From: Synechocystis sp. PCC 7509
GTDB lineage: Bacteria > Cyanobacteriota > Cyanobacteriia > Cyanobacteriales > Chroococcidiopsidaceae
Direction of reading: 5' to 3'
NCBI RefSeq assembly: GCF_000332075.2
Contig: NZ_ALVU02000001.1
Location: 372,001 to 436,000 of the forward strand
Length of the DNA stretch: 64,000 nucleotides
The notes below the pieces were generated by a model that was not told the origin of the DNA, searched no databases, and saw only the letters and a program-made list of their open reading frames with translations. The position numbers were made by a program, and so were the translations under genes. Positions 42,988 through 52,662 of this stretch are shown piece after piece. The stretch's first letter is position 1. Each line of letters begins with the position of its first letter.

Positions 42988-45162
42988 CTAAGCCAAACCT
43001 GCCGATTGCAATGCCATTTGCATAAATATCTTTTGCGAGTTAGTTTGAGGATAAGCCGAAGCATCTTCTTTACTTAAAGCATCTCCGCGCTTTTGATAAC
43101 TGCCATCAGACTGTAATTCCCAAGCTTGACAGTTATCAGCTAAGGTAATGCCGAGAATTTCCTCTAACTCTTTAGCTAAATCTGGATCTCGCACAGGAGT
43201 AATTGCTTCTACGCGCCGATCTAAATTGCGTGACATCCAGTCGGCGCTACCGATATAAATTTCTTCTTCGCCAAGATTATGAAAGTAGTAAATGCGGGAA
43301 TGTTCTAAAAAGCGCCCAACTATACTAATAACGCGGATATTCTCGCTAATTCCCGGTACTTGAGGACGCAAAGAACACATCCCGCGCACGATTAAGTCAA
43401 TTTGCACCCCAGCGCGGGAAGCTTCGTAAAGAGTCAAAATAATTTGCGGATCGACTAAAGAATTCATTTTGGCGACAATTCGCCCTGGAATATTGCTAGA
43501 TTGAGTTTGTGTTATTTCGCGGCGAATTAAAGCTAGAGTGCGATCGCGCATATTTACAGGAGCTACCAACAACTGCCGATAAGAGCGCTGCCGAGAGTAG
43601 CCTGTAAGGTAATTAAACAAATCCGTCAAATCTGCCGCCAAGTCTTCCCTACAGCTAAATAAGCCCATATCCGTGTACAGCCTGGCAGTTTTGGGGTTGT
43701 AATTACCCGTACCGATATGTACGTAACGACGAATGCGATCGCCCTCTTGGCGCACCACCATGACTACTTTAGAGTGGGTTTTTAGTCCGTTTAGCCCGTA
43801 AACTACATGAACTCCAACGCTTTCTAACCGTCGCGCCCAATAAATATTATTTTCTTCATCAAACCGCGCCTTTAATTCCACAAGTACCGCTACTTGCTTA
43901 CCATTTTCCGCCGCCGCAATTAAAGCATTAACAATAGGTGAATCTCCTGATGTGCGGTACAACGTCATTTTAATAGCTAGGACATCCGGATCGCGGGAGG
44001 CATCGTTAATAAACCGCAGTACGGTAGAAGAAAAAGAATGATAAGGATGATGTACTAATAAATCTTGTTCGCGGATAGCAGCAAAAAAGTCAAAGTCTGA
44101 TTCGGTATTAGGGGAATTAAAAGAGCCTAATTTTTGTAAGCGCGGTGGTATGACTGACTTCCAGGGCGTGTCTTTAAGTTCTGGCATCGGCAAAGACAAA
44201 AAAGACATCAAACTCCCCAATCCTAGTAAGCCCTGGTTTTCATAAACATCGTTCTCTCCTACCTCTAATTCTCGCATCAGCCGACGGCGGACACTTTCGG
44301 GGGTTTGGGGTTGGATTTCTAAGCGGACTGTAGAACCTCCTACACGGCGTTTGCGGAGTTCTTGCTCGATGGCTTCTAATAAATCATCTGCGTCATCTTC
44401 TTCTAATTCCAACGCACTATCGCGGGTAATCCGAAACGGGTAGTATTCTTGAATATTCATGCCCGGAAACAGCGATTCAAGATTATGGGCGATCGCTTGT
44501 TCTAAGGGTACACCCGCCCACTTTGCAGGAACTCCATTAGGTGTAAAGCTTAATTGTTCGGGTAAGGGCAAAAATCGCGGTAATACTCTCGGTACTTTTA
44601 CCCTAGCAAATAATTCTTCATCAGTTTCTGGGTTTTTGACAACTACCGCTAGATTTAAGCTGAGATTGGAAATGTGCGGAAAAGGATGTCCTGGATCTAC
44701 TGCTAAGGGCGTTAAAACTGGAAAAATTTGCTGCTCGAAATAGGTTTGTAAATAAGCACGCTGTTCTTGATTGAGATCGATATAGTCAAGAATATGAATA
44801 CTTGCTCGCGTTAAAAGCGGTCTAATTACTTTCTCAAAATATTGGTGTTGTTTAGCAACTAGAGGACGCAGACGTTGACTAACGGATTCCAACTGTTCAA
44901 CGGCGGTTAATCCATCGGGGCTTAATTTACTTACTTTTGCTTCTACTTGCTGCTTCAAAGCCGCTACCCGTACCATAAAAAATTCGTCCAAGTTTGAGCT
45001 AAAAATTGCCAAAAACTTCAATCGTTCTAATAATGGGGAGTTTTCGTTACAAGCTTCCTGCAATACCCGATGATTGAATTCCAACCAGCTTAATTCGCGG
45101 TTAAAGTAATATTGCGGATCGCTGAGATTAATTTCCAACGGAGTCTTTTTCGATCTGGGCAT
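42988..45162 (-). CDS. ppk1: Polyphosphate kinase 1
   Basis: PPK1 polymerises the gamma-phosphate of ATP into polyphosphate, the main phosphate store. The 724-aa protein opens with the N domain (FNRELSWLEFNHRVLQEA). The first catalytic histidine lies in GLKTHSKVVMVVRQ, followed by RYVHIGTGNYNPKTARLYTD, and the second in RFLEHSRIYYFHN. The phospholipase-D-like fold is expected. It is minus-strand and converges on the atp operon. A PhoX-like phosphatase lies about 4 kb away, but there is no shared operon. Confidence 0.97.
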   Translation of the reverse strand: MPRSKKTPLEINLSDPQYYFNRELSWLEFNHRVLQEACNENSPLLERLKFLAIFSSNLDEFFMVRVAALKQQVEAKVSKLSPDGLTAVEQLESVSQRLRPLVAKQHQYFEKVIRPLLTRASIHILDYIDLNQEQRAYLQTYFEQQIFPVLTPLAVDPGHPFPHISNLSLNLAVVVKNPETDEELFARVKVPRVLPRFLPLPEQLSFTPNGVPAKWAGVPLEQAIAHNLESLFPGMNIQEYYPFRITRDSALELEEDDADDLLEAIEQELRKRRVGGSTVRLEIQPQTPESVRRRLMRELEVGENDVYENQGLLGLGSLMSFLSLPMPELKDTPWKSVIPPRLQKLGSFNSPNTESDFDFFAAIREQDLLVHHPYHSFSSTVLRFINDASRDPDVLAIKMTLYRTSGDSPIVNALIAAAENGKQVAVLVELKARFDEENNIYWARRLESVGVHVVYGLNGLKTHSKVVMVVRQEGDRIRRYVHIGTGNYNPKTARLYTDMGLFSCREDLAADLTDLFNYLTGYSRQRSYRQLLVAPVNMRDRTLALIRREITQTQSSNIPGRIVAKMNSLVDPQIILTLYEASRAGVQIDLIVRGMCSLRPQVPGISENIRVISIVGRFLEHSRIYYFHNLGEEEIYIGSADWMSRNLDRRVEAITPVRDPDLAKELEEILGITLADNCQAWELQSDGSYQKRGDALSKEDASAYPQTNSQKIFMQMALQSAGLA

Positions 45163-45212
45163 AGTTTTAGTTACTTGTCAGGCTAGGGATTTAAAAGCGG
45201 TAATTTAGCTAA

Positions 45213-45437
45213 TTATTCAAGTTTGGCATCCCAAATTCTTCTTCCTCTTATTCCCCTCCACCACTCTCCCAAATTCACCAAGATTTGATGAATTTCTGTA
45301 AGTTTTCGCCCATACTCCGCCACCGAAATACTTGCTCTTACTTCTTGAAGTTTTTTTAGACGCAATTGTACCAATAGCCAAGGCTTAGAAATACTATCGG
45401 TTGCTTCTATATATTGTGCTAATTCTTTACTATCCAT
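45213..45437 (-). CDS. Small protein coupled to the FAD oxidoreductase (74 aa)
   Basis: The product (MDSKELAQYIEATDSISKPW) is predicted to be largely helical, with a Trp/Arg-rich end (LGEWWRGIRGRRIWDAKLE). I recognise no family. The ATG overlaps the stop of the upstream oxidoreductase (TAATG), which argues that it is translated and coupled to that enzyme. Function unknown; a helper peptide is possible. The gap to ppk is only 50 bp. Confidence 0.55.
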   Translation of the reverse strand: MDSKELAQYIEATDSISKPWLLVQLRLKKLQEVRASISVAEYGRKLTEIHQILVNLGEWWRGIRGRRIWDAKLE

Positions 45438-46771
45438 TAAACTCCTTTGGTCAAAACTTGAAACACAACTTGAGGATGATATAGCGCTAGAGGTGACTTT
45501 AGTAGATGAGCTACTTCCATTAGCAGCGCGTTCATGTTTGGGTCAGAATTTGTTAGTTTTAGCAGTCGCTCGGTATAAGAATGGAAAAATCCCCCCGATT
45601 TTATCGGTTTATCTCCACCTTTAGTTGTGGCAAAACGTAAATCTTGCCCCGTTGCTAGCATCCAGGAAAGAGAATTGCTTTTAGCTAACTTTTTTTGAAA
45701 CCGTGCAGGTTTAAGAGCGCTCAAAGTTGGGCTTTGATTTAACCAGTCTCGCAAAATTGTTGTCGCGATCGCACTAACGGTCATTCCTTGTCCGTAAACC
45801 GGACACAAAGCACAAACTGAGTCTCCCAAAGCTACAAAACCTTGAGGTAACGTTATTTGTTCGTAATGGCGCAATCTATTTGTAGTAGCGCGATGAGCAT
45901 AAATGCGCGATGTGGGTTGAGCATTTTTAATTGCTTGGTAAAACTCCAAACTCGGCAAACTACGGGCAAAATCCAAAAAGCCGCGATCGTCTATAGGTGG
46001 AAAATCGCCTCCATACCCACCTAAAGTTGCAATCCATTCTCCATTCTCAATTTTTGCCAAATAACCTAATCTCGTACCTGTGGGCGGCGCACTGGAAATC
46101 AGCATTACTTTCCAATTTGACTTAAAACCCTCTGGTTGTTGATAACGCCGAGTTGCATAGCCTAAAAACGGATTAATAATAGTTTCTGGTGGCGGAGCAA
46201 AACCCAACTCTTTCAACCAGTTGGGCGCTTGCGATCGGCGACCACTAGCATCTACAACCAAGGAAGCTGATAACTCGGTTTCTAAACCCGTAGACGAACG
46301 CAAAGCTACGCCAGTAATCTGTGTTTCCCTAGAAAGTAGCCTTGTAACGCGATATCCATCTACAAACTGTACATTGGCATACTTAGCTAATTGCTGCCTT
46401 ATAGACCACTCCAATAACGGGCGCGAACAAGTAACAGAAATCAAGTCCGATGGCGTTAAAGAATTTGCATTCCATCCCATGCGATTAAAATGATGAAATT
46501 CTCGCGTCCAATCTATAGATATTGCTCCCCCAGCCTTTAGTTGTTCCTCAATTTCGGGGAATAATTCTCCTAAGATTCTGTAGCCTTTTGTAAATAGAAT
46601 ATGAGGCTGTACAGATTGCGGTACGCCGATCCGAGGGCTTGGCAATTCGGGCAATTTGTCAGTTTCAATAATCGTCACGGAGGCAAAGCGGTCAGATAGT
46701 ATGCGGGCGCTTAATAGTCCAGCAATACTACCGCCAATAACAATGGCAGAGTCATTGATGTTAGTTGTCAA
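45437..46771 (-). CDS. FAD-dependent oxidoreductase (monooxygenase-like)
   Basis: The N-terminal Rossmann motif is AIVIGGSIAGLLSARILSDR with an acidic residue binding the ribose (IIETD at ~36). The second FAD motif is LGDSVCALCPVYGQGMTVSA (about residue 310). The arrangement fits aromatic hydroxylases and geranylgeranyl-reductase-like enzymes. The product is 444 aa, without a membrane helix. Its substrate is unknown. It overlaps the following 74-aa gene by one base, so it forms a two-gene unit. A HIP1-containing terminator lies about 60 bp upstream, belonging to sodA. Confidence 0.82.
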   Translation of the reverse strand: MTTNINDSAIVIGGSIAGLLSARILSDRFASVTIIETDKLPELPSPRIGVPQSVQPHILFTKGYRILGELFPEIEEQLKAGGAISIDWTREFHHFNRMGWNANSLTPSDLISVTCSRPLLEWSIRQQLAKYANVQFVDGYRVTRLLSRETQITGVALRSSTGLETELSASLVVDASGRRSQAPNWLKELGFAPPPETIINPFLGYATRRYQQPEGFKSNWKVMLISSAPPTGTRLGYLAKIENGEWIATLGGYGGDFPPIDDRGFLDFARSLPSLEFYQAIKNAQPTSRIYAHRATTNRLRHYEQITLPQGFVALGDSVCALCPVYGQGMTVSAIATTILRDWLNQSPTLSALKPARFQKKLAKSNSLSWMLATGQDLRFATTKGGDKPIKSGGFFHSYTERLLKLTNSDPNMNALLMEVAHLLKSPLALYHPQVVFQVLTKGV

Positions 46772-46828
46772 CTTTCTTACCTGTGTTTTTACGCGATCGC
46801 ACTTTTCGATAGTAATAAATTTACTGCT

Positions 46829-46863
46829 AAAAAAACAGCCCTGCGATCGCCTGGCTGTTTTTT
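46829..46863 (-). terminator. Terminator after sodA with a HIP1 loop
   Basis: On the minus strand AAAAACAGCC and GGCTGTTTTT pair around a loop containing GCGATCGC, ending in a T-rich run. It lies 20 bp after the sodA stop. Confidence 0.85.
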
Positions 46864-46882
46864 CTCATTCCTAAAACTCTAA

Positions 46883-47497
46883 CTAGCGGCTAGACATTGC
46901 CAATCGGTTATTCACTTCATCCCAGTTAACTACATTCCACCACTGCTTGAGGTACTCCGCCCGACGGTTTTGGTATTTGAGATAATAAGCGTGTTCCCAC
47001 ACATCATTACCCATAATTGGGAAATGTCCGCCAGACATGGGGTTGTCTTGGTTTGGCGAACTTGTAATCTCAATTTTGCCGTCGTTAGTACGCACTAGCC
47101 AAACCCAACCGCTACCAAATTGCTTTGTTCCTGCGTCGTTAAACTTCTGTTTGAAGCTTTCAAAGTCGCCAAAGTTTTCGCTAATTGCTTGAGCAATTGC
47201 TCCCGTTGGTTCTCCACCTGCGTTTGGAGCCATAATTTGCCAAAACATTGTATGGTTTACATGACCGCCGCCATTATTGCGGACTGCGCCAGTAATATCT
47301 TGGGGCAAAGTACTTAGATCCTTAATCAATTCTTCCGGGCTTTTTGATTGCAGTTCAGGATATTTTTCTAGGGCTGCATTCAGATTATTTACATAAGCCT
47401 GGTGATGCAAATCGTGATGCACCTGCATCGTTTGAGCATCAATGTACGGATCTAAAGCGTCGTAATTGTAAGGTAAAGGCGAAAGTTCAAAGGCCAT
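46883..47497 (-). CDS. sodA: Superoxide dismutase, Mn type
   Basis: Converts superoxide to O2 and H2O2. The preferred start (ATG at 47497, [20 protein letters not shown]) is the usual SOD N-terminus; the frame begins further upstream at 47557. Metal ligands are the first His in MQVHHDLHH, then a His in [11 protein letters not shown], Asp in NDVWEHAYY and His in the same motif. GGGHxNH and PNQDNPM follow the Mn-SOD pattern rather than the FeSOD one (which has AQxWNH), so I call it Mn or cambialistic. No export signal is visible in this version, so it is likely cytosolic. A terminator lies downstream. Confidence 0.92.
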   Translation of the reverse strand: MAFELSPLPYNYDALDPYIDAQTMQVHHDLHHQAYVNNLNAALEKYPELQSKSPEELIKDLSTLPQDITGAVRNNGGGHVNHTMFWQIMAPNAGGEPTGAIAQAISENFGDFESFKQKFNDAGTKQFGSGWVWLVRTNDGKIEITSSPNQDNPMSGGHFPIMGNDVWEHAYYLKYQNRRAEYLKQWWNVVNWDEVNNRLAMSSR

Positions 47498-47764
47498 GTT
47501 CACAAAATCCTCAAGTAAGCTCTTTCCAATCACAGCGCTATTTTCAAGCTTTAGCACCTATATTAAGGCGGACTTCCTCATAGATTCACGCAATAAACTG
47601 CTGCTGAAATAAAACTTAATAGTTTGTTTTTATAGCAAAAGCTGCAAATTGCTGTTTCAATCAACGTTTTAGTCCACTTCTTGCCCCAAGTCCATTGGCA
47701 AGTAAATTTACTTAGTTAGGCGATCGCCAAGCACTTGATCTCTATACTATTTACTTGACTAAGA

Positions 47765-49318
47765 TTACATTTTATGATAGTAAAAAATAATTTTATCAAT
47801 AACTTGAGCAATACTCAAACCATCGGTACAAATTTCGATTGCATCGGCGGCTTTTTGGAGGGGAGCAAGTTCGCGGGTACTATCAGCGCGATCGCGTTCG
47901 GCGATAGTTTCTTCTAGTTGCTCTACCGTAATTTCAATTTCTCCTAGCTTTTTTAAGTCTTGTTGGCGACGACGCGCTCGTTCGCCAACGGAGGCGGTTA
48001 AAAATATTTTGAGTTCCGCATCCGGGAAAACATGAGTACCAATATCCCGCCCTTCCGCTACTAAGCCGCCTTGAATCCCCCAACGTTGCTGTTGATGTAA
48101 CAAGGCATGACGCACGGCTTTTTGCGAGGAGATCGCGCTCACATTGGCTGTAACCTCCAAACTGCGAATAACGTTAGTAACTTCTTGACCATTAATCCAA
48201 ACTCCTACCGGGTTATTTAGCTCAGTGCTGCTAGACAATTGAATCGAGCAATTGCTAACTAATTGAGCGATCGCATTATGATCATTTACGGCAATCCCTG
48301 ACTGCAAAACTAGCCAAGTTAACGCCCGGTACATTGCCCCAGTATCAAGATAAACTAAGCCCAGCGTCGCAGCTACAGCGCGCGCTACCGTAGACTTTCC
48401 CGCCCCCGCCGGGCCATCAATAGCGACAATCGGCTGACGCACTATTAATTCTGTATTGTCAATTAACCGCGCTGTCCCAATTTGAGAAGCGATCGCGAGT
48501 AATCCTTGCTGCTCAATTTTCTCTAACGGCATTAATGTATCTGGCTCTACCAATTCAATATATTCAATAGCCACAGCTTCCACTGTTGCTAGTTCTTTGT
48601 TTACAATATTTTTCAACACTTTGCTGTCACGTTCGCCAGATTTAAAAGCCTGCTTTGCAACTTGCAAACTGCGATACAAAACTGCCGCCTGCTCTTTTTG
48701 CTCTAAGGACAAATATTGATTGCGGGAACTTTTCGCTAATCCCGATGCTTCTCTAATAGTCGGACAACTGACAACTTCCACTGGAAAACTTAAATCTTTG
48801 ACCAGTCGCCGAATAATTGCTACTTGTTGAGCGTCTTTTTGCCCAAAATAAGCTTTATGAGGTTGAACTAAGTTAAATAACTGGCTGACAATCGTTGCCA
48901 CGCCTTGAAAGTGTTTCGGTCTGCTTTTCCCGCACAAAACCGAGGTCATGCTTTGGGGCGGTACAACAGAAGTGCGAGATTGTCCGTCTATGCCCAATTC
49001 CTGCGGCGGCGGTGCAAAAATTGCTTCTACTCCCGCTTGCTGACAAAAAGAGCGATCGCGCTCCAAAGTTCGGGGATAGCTCTGATAATCTTCTGTAGGG
49101 GCAAATTGCAAAGGATTAACAAAAATACTTACAATTACTAAATCATTTTCCTGTTTAGCCCGCTCAATTAAACTTAAATGCCCCTCGTGCAAGGCTCCCA
49201 TTGTTGGCACTAAACCAATGGCAACCGAGGAACTGTTTGCTTGTCCCGGTAAATTTCTTTTTTGATACAAATTATTTAAGTAGCAACTCAAAGCTGCAAC
49301 TGTTGTAAACAGGCGCAC
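47765..49318 (-). CDS. panC/cmk: Bifunctional pantoate--beta-alanine ligase / cytidylate kinase
   Basis: A fusion common in cyanobacteria. Residues 1-~275 are PanC, which joins pantoate and beta-alanine for coenzyme A synthesis; its signature is VPTMGALHEGHLSLI (HxGH-type) near 33. Residues ~285-517 are cytidylate kinase (Cmk), with P-loop IAIDGPAGAGKSTVAR and the DIGTHVFPDAELKIFLTAS segment. The single open frame of 517 aa is uninterrupted, and no internal start is needed. It lies about 150 bp downstream of the phoX terminator on the same strand. Confidence 0.95.
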   Translation of the reverse strand: MRLFTTVAALSCYLNNLYQKRNLPGQANSSSVAIGLVPTMGALHEGHLSLIERAKQENDLVIVSIFVNPLQFAPTEDYQSYPRTLERDRSFCQQAGVEAIFAPPPQELGIDGQSRTSVVPPQSMTSVLCGKSRPKHFQGVATIVSQLFNLVQPHKAYFGQKDAQQVAIIRRLVKDLSFPVEVVSCPTIREASGLAKSSRNQYLSLEQKEQAAVLYRSLQVAKQAFKSGERDSKVLKNIVNKELATVEAVAIEYIELVEPDTLMPLEKIEQQGLLAIASQIGTARLIDNTELIVRQPIVAIDGPAGAGKSTVARAVAATLGLVYLDTGAMYRALTWLVLQSGIAVNDHNAIAQLVSNCSIQLSSSTELNNPVGVWINGQEVTNVIRSLEVTANVSAISSQKAVRHALLHQQQRWGIQGGLVAEGRDIGTHVFPDAELKIFLTASVGERARRRQQDLKKLGEIEITVEQLEETIAERDRADSTRELAPLQKAADAIEICTDGLSIAQVIDKIIFYYHKM

Positions 49319-49404
49319 CTTAATTTCCTCTGACTTTTTGGCTACCTGTTAGTTTATCGCCATTAATTGGCAAGAATAAAGGATAAATAATTTTTCCCCA
49401 GCAC

Positions 49405-49456
49405 CGAAATCAAATAAGTAAGCCACTCCTTCCTTTGCGGACTGGCTTACTTATTT
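49405..49456 (-). terminator. Terminator between phoX and panC/cmk
   Basis: A 14-bp stem (AAATAAGTAAGCCA with TGGCTTACTTATTT) encloses a 16-nt loop. On the minus strand it lies just after the phoX stop and is followed by a TTTG run. Confidence 0.8.
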
Positions 49457-49470
49457 TTGAACAAACTTTT

Positions 49471-51888
49471 TTAGGAAAACTTATTGTTTTTAGAACGTTG
49501 TTTGCGACTAATCCCAATAACCGAGGGTAGCGGTGCGCCTAAAGGCTTGCCTTTGAGATTGTTGGGCCAATTGCTACCGCGAGGTACAGTACGATTTTGA
49601 GTAAATAAAGTACCGTCCAAATTCAACATCTCAATATCGCGATTGAGAGTGACTTGGGGACTATAAGGACAATCTTCTCCGGGATGTTGAATGGAAATAA
49701 TTAGTGTATCGGACACAAAAGTAGGCCCAGTCATCTCACAGCGCGGGGGGCCATAAGCAAAAGGTACTACTTCCCCAGCATCTTTCCCCCGTGTAGGAAT
49801 ATAAAATAGCCAGTTATTGCCAAAAACACCAATTAAGCTTGAAGTTTCGACATTTTTATCTGAAGTAGCTGCACTCTTTGAACTTGCACCTACTACGGTA
49901 TGTTCTATTAACTTGGGAGTTGCCGCCGCACCTACGTCAAACCCATTATGGGAGGCAGTAGACATATCGGTTACACCCCAGATATTTTCCCGGCGATCAA
50001 ATACTAAATTGTCCACATTGGCGAAACCAGAACCAATTTCTGCTCCCGCTTCGCCACCTTTAGCAAAGCGCTCCCAACGGAAAGTTAGCCCTGTACCATC
50101 GGTACTATCTTCAGTAATTTTAAATAGTTCCCCCGAAGGTTGAGCATCATTTATAGCGCTTGTGTACTTGGAAACAACAAAAATTCTAGAATCAGGATAG
50201 CCATCGCCTCCGGGCGCACCATCGGTATAAGCAATAAATACTTGCTTAGTGCGGGGATGCACTTCTAAGTCTTCAGGACGCGCGGTTGGCGTTGCTCCTG
50301 CTAAGTTAGCCGCCAAGAAAGCATCGCAAACGATCGCCCCTTTAGTGGTATAAAAGTCTGATAGTTTTTTGTTCCGGTAAGCTGGCAACACCTCCGCCTC
50401 ACCAAAAGAAGTTGTTGTCCCGCTAGAATTAACAACAGTATTGATCGTCACAGATAAAGAACCGCCATCGGTGGTTTGTCCTGCTACTCCATTACGTCTA
50501 GGTAAACGCATAAGTCCATTGTTGGTCGCTTTCCCCAACTGAGCAATTTCTGTAGAAGCAAGTACAGAGGGGATATTGGGGTTAGTTGGCGTATCTAATT
50601 GTAAGGGAATCCATGTACCCTTACCATCACTGTTGTAGCGAGCCGCATACAAAATACCCGACTCAAATAAAGCACTATTATCTTTACTTCTGGGGTCAGT
50701 TACTGTATTTGTACTCACAAATTTATAGGTGTGTCCTCCCCGGCGATCGTCCCCCATGTAAGCAACTAATTTTTTGCCTCTTTCCACGCGCATAGTAATG
50801 TTTTCATGGCGGAAACGTCCTAAAGCTGTATGCTTGCGGGGGCGACAATTGGGGTCTTTGGGATCGATTTCCACCATCCAACCGTACTTTTCCCCTACCA
50901 TGCCAAATTCCGCCCCAGTAGTCCCGGTAATGTACCCTGTTTGCGTCCCGTCGGGTTTTACGCCTTCCTGTACGCCGACAAAAAAGGCGGTGCTGGCTTG
51001 GAAATTTTCCTCCGCCGACATGATTGTTCCCCAAGGTGTTGTTCCACCCGAACAATTATGTCCTGTACCAATAATTTTATTACCTAAACCATCGCTACTA
51101 AGATTAAATACTTGAGCCGCCGCCGGGCCTGTACCGATGAGATAATTTTGGTCGCCTTGTTGGTAACTTTTAGCGCCCCAAGCAGTAATAGCTTGATAAC
51201 CATCGGTACGCTGGCTGTTGATGCCTAATCCTGAAAGGGTGTGAATCCGTCTATTTTTAGGATCGCTGACGACTTTAAATTGTCCGCCGCGCTGTTTGGA
51301 AATTCGGAGAATCGAACCGCCCATGTTGTACAAAAATTCGCCTAAAAGCGCCCGATCTTTGCTGGTGGGGGTGTAACCAATTACAGAGGTAAAGGATTCA
51401 GGAAATCCGGCTAAATCTGTGGGCGACTCTGGTGCTAAAGCGCTAATTGGATAGGATACATATTCGTGATTTACCCACAAATAGCCATCGTCCTCGCTAT
51501 AGCCATTGACAGACACAAAGCCTGTATAGTCGCAGTTGTAGCCAAAATATTCTTCTTTGTTGGGAAATACGCGATCGCCCCAGCTAACAATTACATAACG
51601 TTCATACTCTGGCGGTACTACCACATCATCAATAATTGTGTAATTACTTAACCTTGCATCGGTAGTAGCATTTAATACTTTTCCTTGCTCGATGCCTGTA
51701 GCGTAGTAGCTACTTTGCTGTTGATAAATGGGTAGCGGATGAGGTAAACGCACGGGCGTAAATTTTAATATTTCCGTCGCTTCCACCGCACTCTCGAACA
51801 ATTGTTCGCCCAAAACTGGCGCTAGTACCGCACTACCAGCACTTGCACCAAAAAATACAAGTAGCTGTCTCCGAGTAAGCTTAGACAT
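49471..51888 (-). CDS. phoX: PhoX-like phosphatase (DUF839), Tat-exported
   Basis: PhoX-type alkaline phosphatases hydrolyse phosphomonoesters outside the cell and need Ca and Fe. The N-terminus has a twin-arginine signal (TRRQLLVFFGASAGSAVLAP). The beta-propeller protein is 805 aa, the large form. The recognisable blocks include DDVVVPPEYERYVIVSWGDR, LYAARYNSDGKGTW and ARPEDLEVHPRTKQVFIAYT. I can see the propeller-type acidic residues but not every metal ligand. It belongs to the DUF839/PhoX family with good confidence; the enzymatic name is inferred. A terminator follows it. Confidence 0.82.
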   Translation of the reverse strand: MSKLTRRQLLVFFGASAGSAVLAPVLGEQLFESAVEATEILKFTPVRLPHPLPIYQQQSSYYATGIEQGKVLNATTDARLSNYTIIDDVVVPPEYERYVIVSWGDRVFPNKEEYFGYNCDYTGFVSVNGYSEDDGYLWVNHEYVSYPISALAPESPTDLAGFPESFTSVIGYTPTSKDRALLGEFLYNMGGSILRISKQRGGQFKVVSDPKNRRIHTLSGLGINSQRTDGYQAITAWGAKSYQQGDQNYLIGTGPAAAQVFNLSSDGLGNKIIGTGHNCSGGTTPWGTIMSAEENFQASTAFFVGVQEGVKPDGTQTGYITGTTGAEFGMVGEKYGWMVEIDPKDPNCRPRKHTALGRFRHENITMRVERGKKLVAYMGDDRRGGHTYKFVSTNTVTDPRSKDNSALFESGILYAARYNSDGKGTWIPLQLDTPTNPNIPSVLASTEIAQLGKATNNGLMRLPRRNGVAGQTTDGGSLSVTINTVVNSSGTTTSFGEAEVLPAYRNKKLSDFYTTKGAIVCDAFLAANLAGATPTARPEDLEVHPRTKQVFIAYTDGAPGGDGYPDSRIFVVSKYTSAINDAQPSGELFKITEDSTDGTGLTFRWERFAKGGEAGAEIGSGFANVDNLVFDRRENIWGVTDMSTASHNGFDVGAAATPKLIEHTVVGASSKSAATSDKNVETSSLIGVFGNNWLFYIPTRGKDAGEVVPFAYGPPRCEMTGPTFVSDTLIISIQHPGEDCPYSPQVTLNRDIEMLNLDGTLFTQNRTVPRGSNWPNNLKGKPLGAPLPSVIGISRKQRSKNNKFS

Positions 51889-52085
51889 CAGACACTCTCT
51901 TTATTTCTTAGAATCGCCGTAATTAAAAAATGCTTTTTGCCAACAAATAAGTCCGTTTGCACAGTTATTGTTGTCTTTGCTACCATAGTCTTACAAGATT
52001 AAAATGAGTTAATCTTTGGGTTAACACTAAACCAAGTTTGTCTGTAAGATATTGGTTTAATTGCTATAAGTTACAAACTTACTTT

Positions 52086-52529
52086 TTAATCATCTCGAAA
52101 ACCTGGATCGCTCTCTATAGAGTTAAAACTTGTTGATACTTTAGAAACTTTCGGTTTAGTTGTTGGTGGCAAATTAAACCCTAATAAAATTCCGGTTTTA
52201 GGATAATACTTAGTCCAGGATTGGATTTTAGGTTGAGTTTGCCAATCGGTGCGGGAAACTTTAGCCGAGAGCAAAGGTGCTTCTTGTCCGTTGCGTTCGC
52301 CACTAACAATAATTCTAATTTCACTAATGTTTGACGATCGATTGAATTCTCGATCGATCAAATTAATCGCCGTTAATTCCGCCTCTTGCATTAAGTTATT
52401 AAAATTTTGATTTTTTTCTGTTTTCAAACTAACACTTACTAATTTTGTTTCCGCAAAAGCTGGATAACTGAGAGGCAAAAGTAACACAATACCAAAGCCT
52501 AATAACCAACTATTTAGATAATTACCCAT
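52086..52529 (-). CDS. Secreted hypothetical protein, 147 aa
   Basis: An N-terminal signal peptide is present (LNSWLLGFGIVLLLPLSYPAFA, cleavage after AFA, residue ~26). The mature protein has a short domain with the strand IRIIVSGERNGQEAPLLSAKVS, seen in small cyanobacterial envelope proteins of unknown function. It has no catalytic motif. The neighbours are phoX (198 bp downstream) and an aspartic-protease-like gene upstream (134 bp), both on the same strand. I do not recognise a named family. Confidence 0.7.
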   Translation of the reverse strand: MGNYLNSWLLGFGIVLLLPLSYPAFAETKLVSVSLKTEKNQNFNNLMQEAELTAINLIDREFNRSSNISEIRIIVSGERNGQEAPLLSAKVSRTDWQTQPKIQSWTKYYPKTGILLGFNLPPTTKPKVSKVSTSFNSIESDPGFRDD

Positions 52530-52662
52530 TCCTAATTCCTAAAAATATTCTGCATTTTTAACAATTATTAAATTGCTTAATGCCTATTTAGCTCAGGTTA
52601 TCAGTTGCTAAATTAACAAGTAAGTAAGCATTAGTTAATGTTGGGTAAAGAAAAATTTATTG

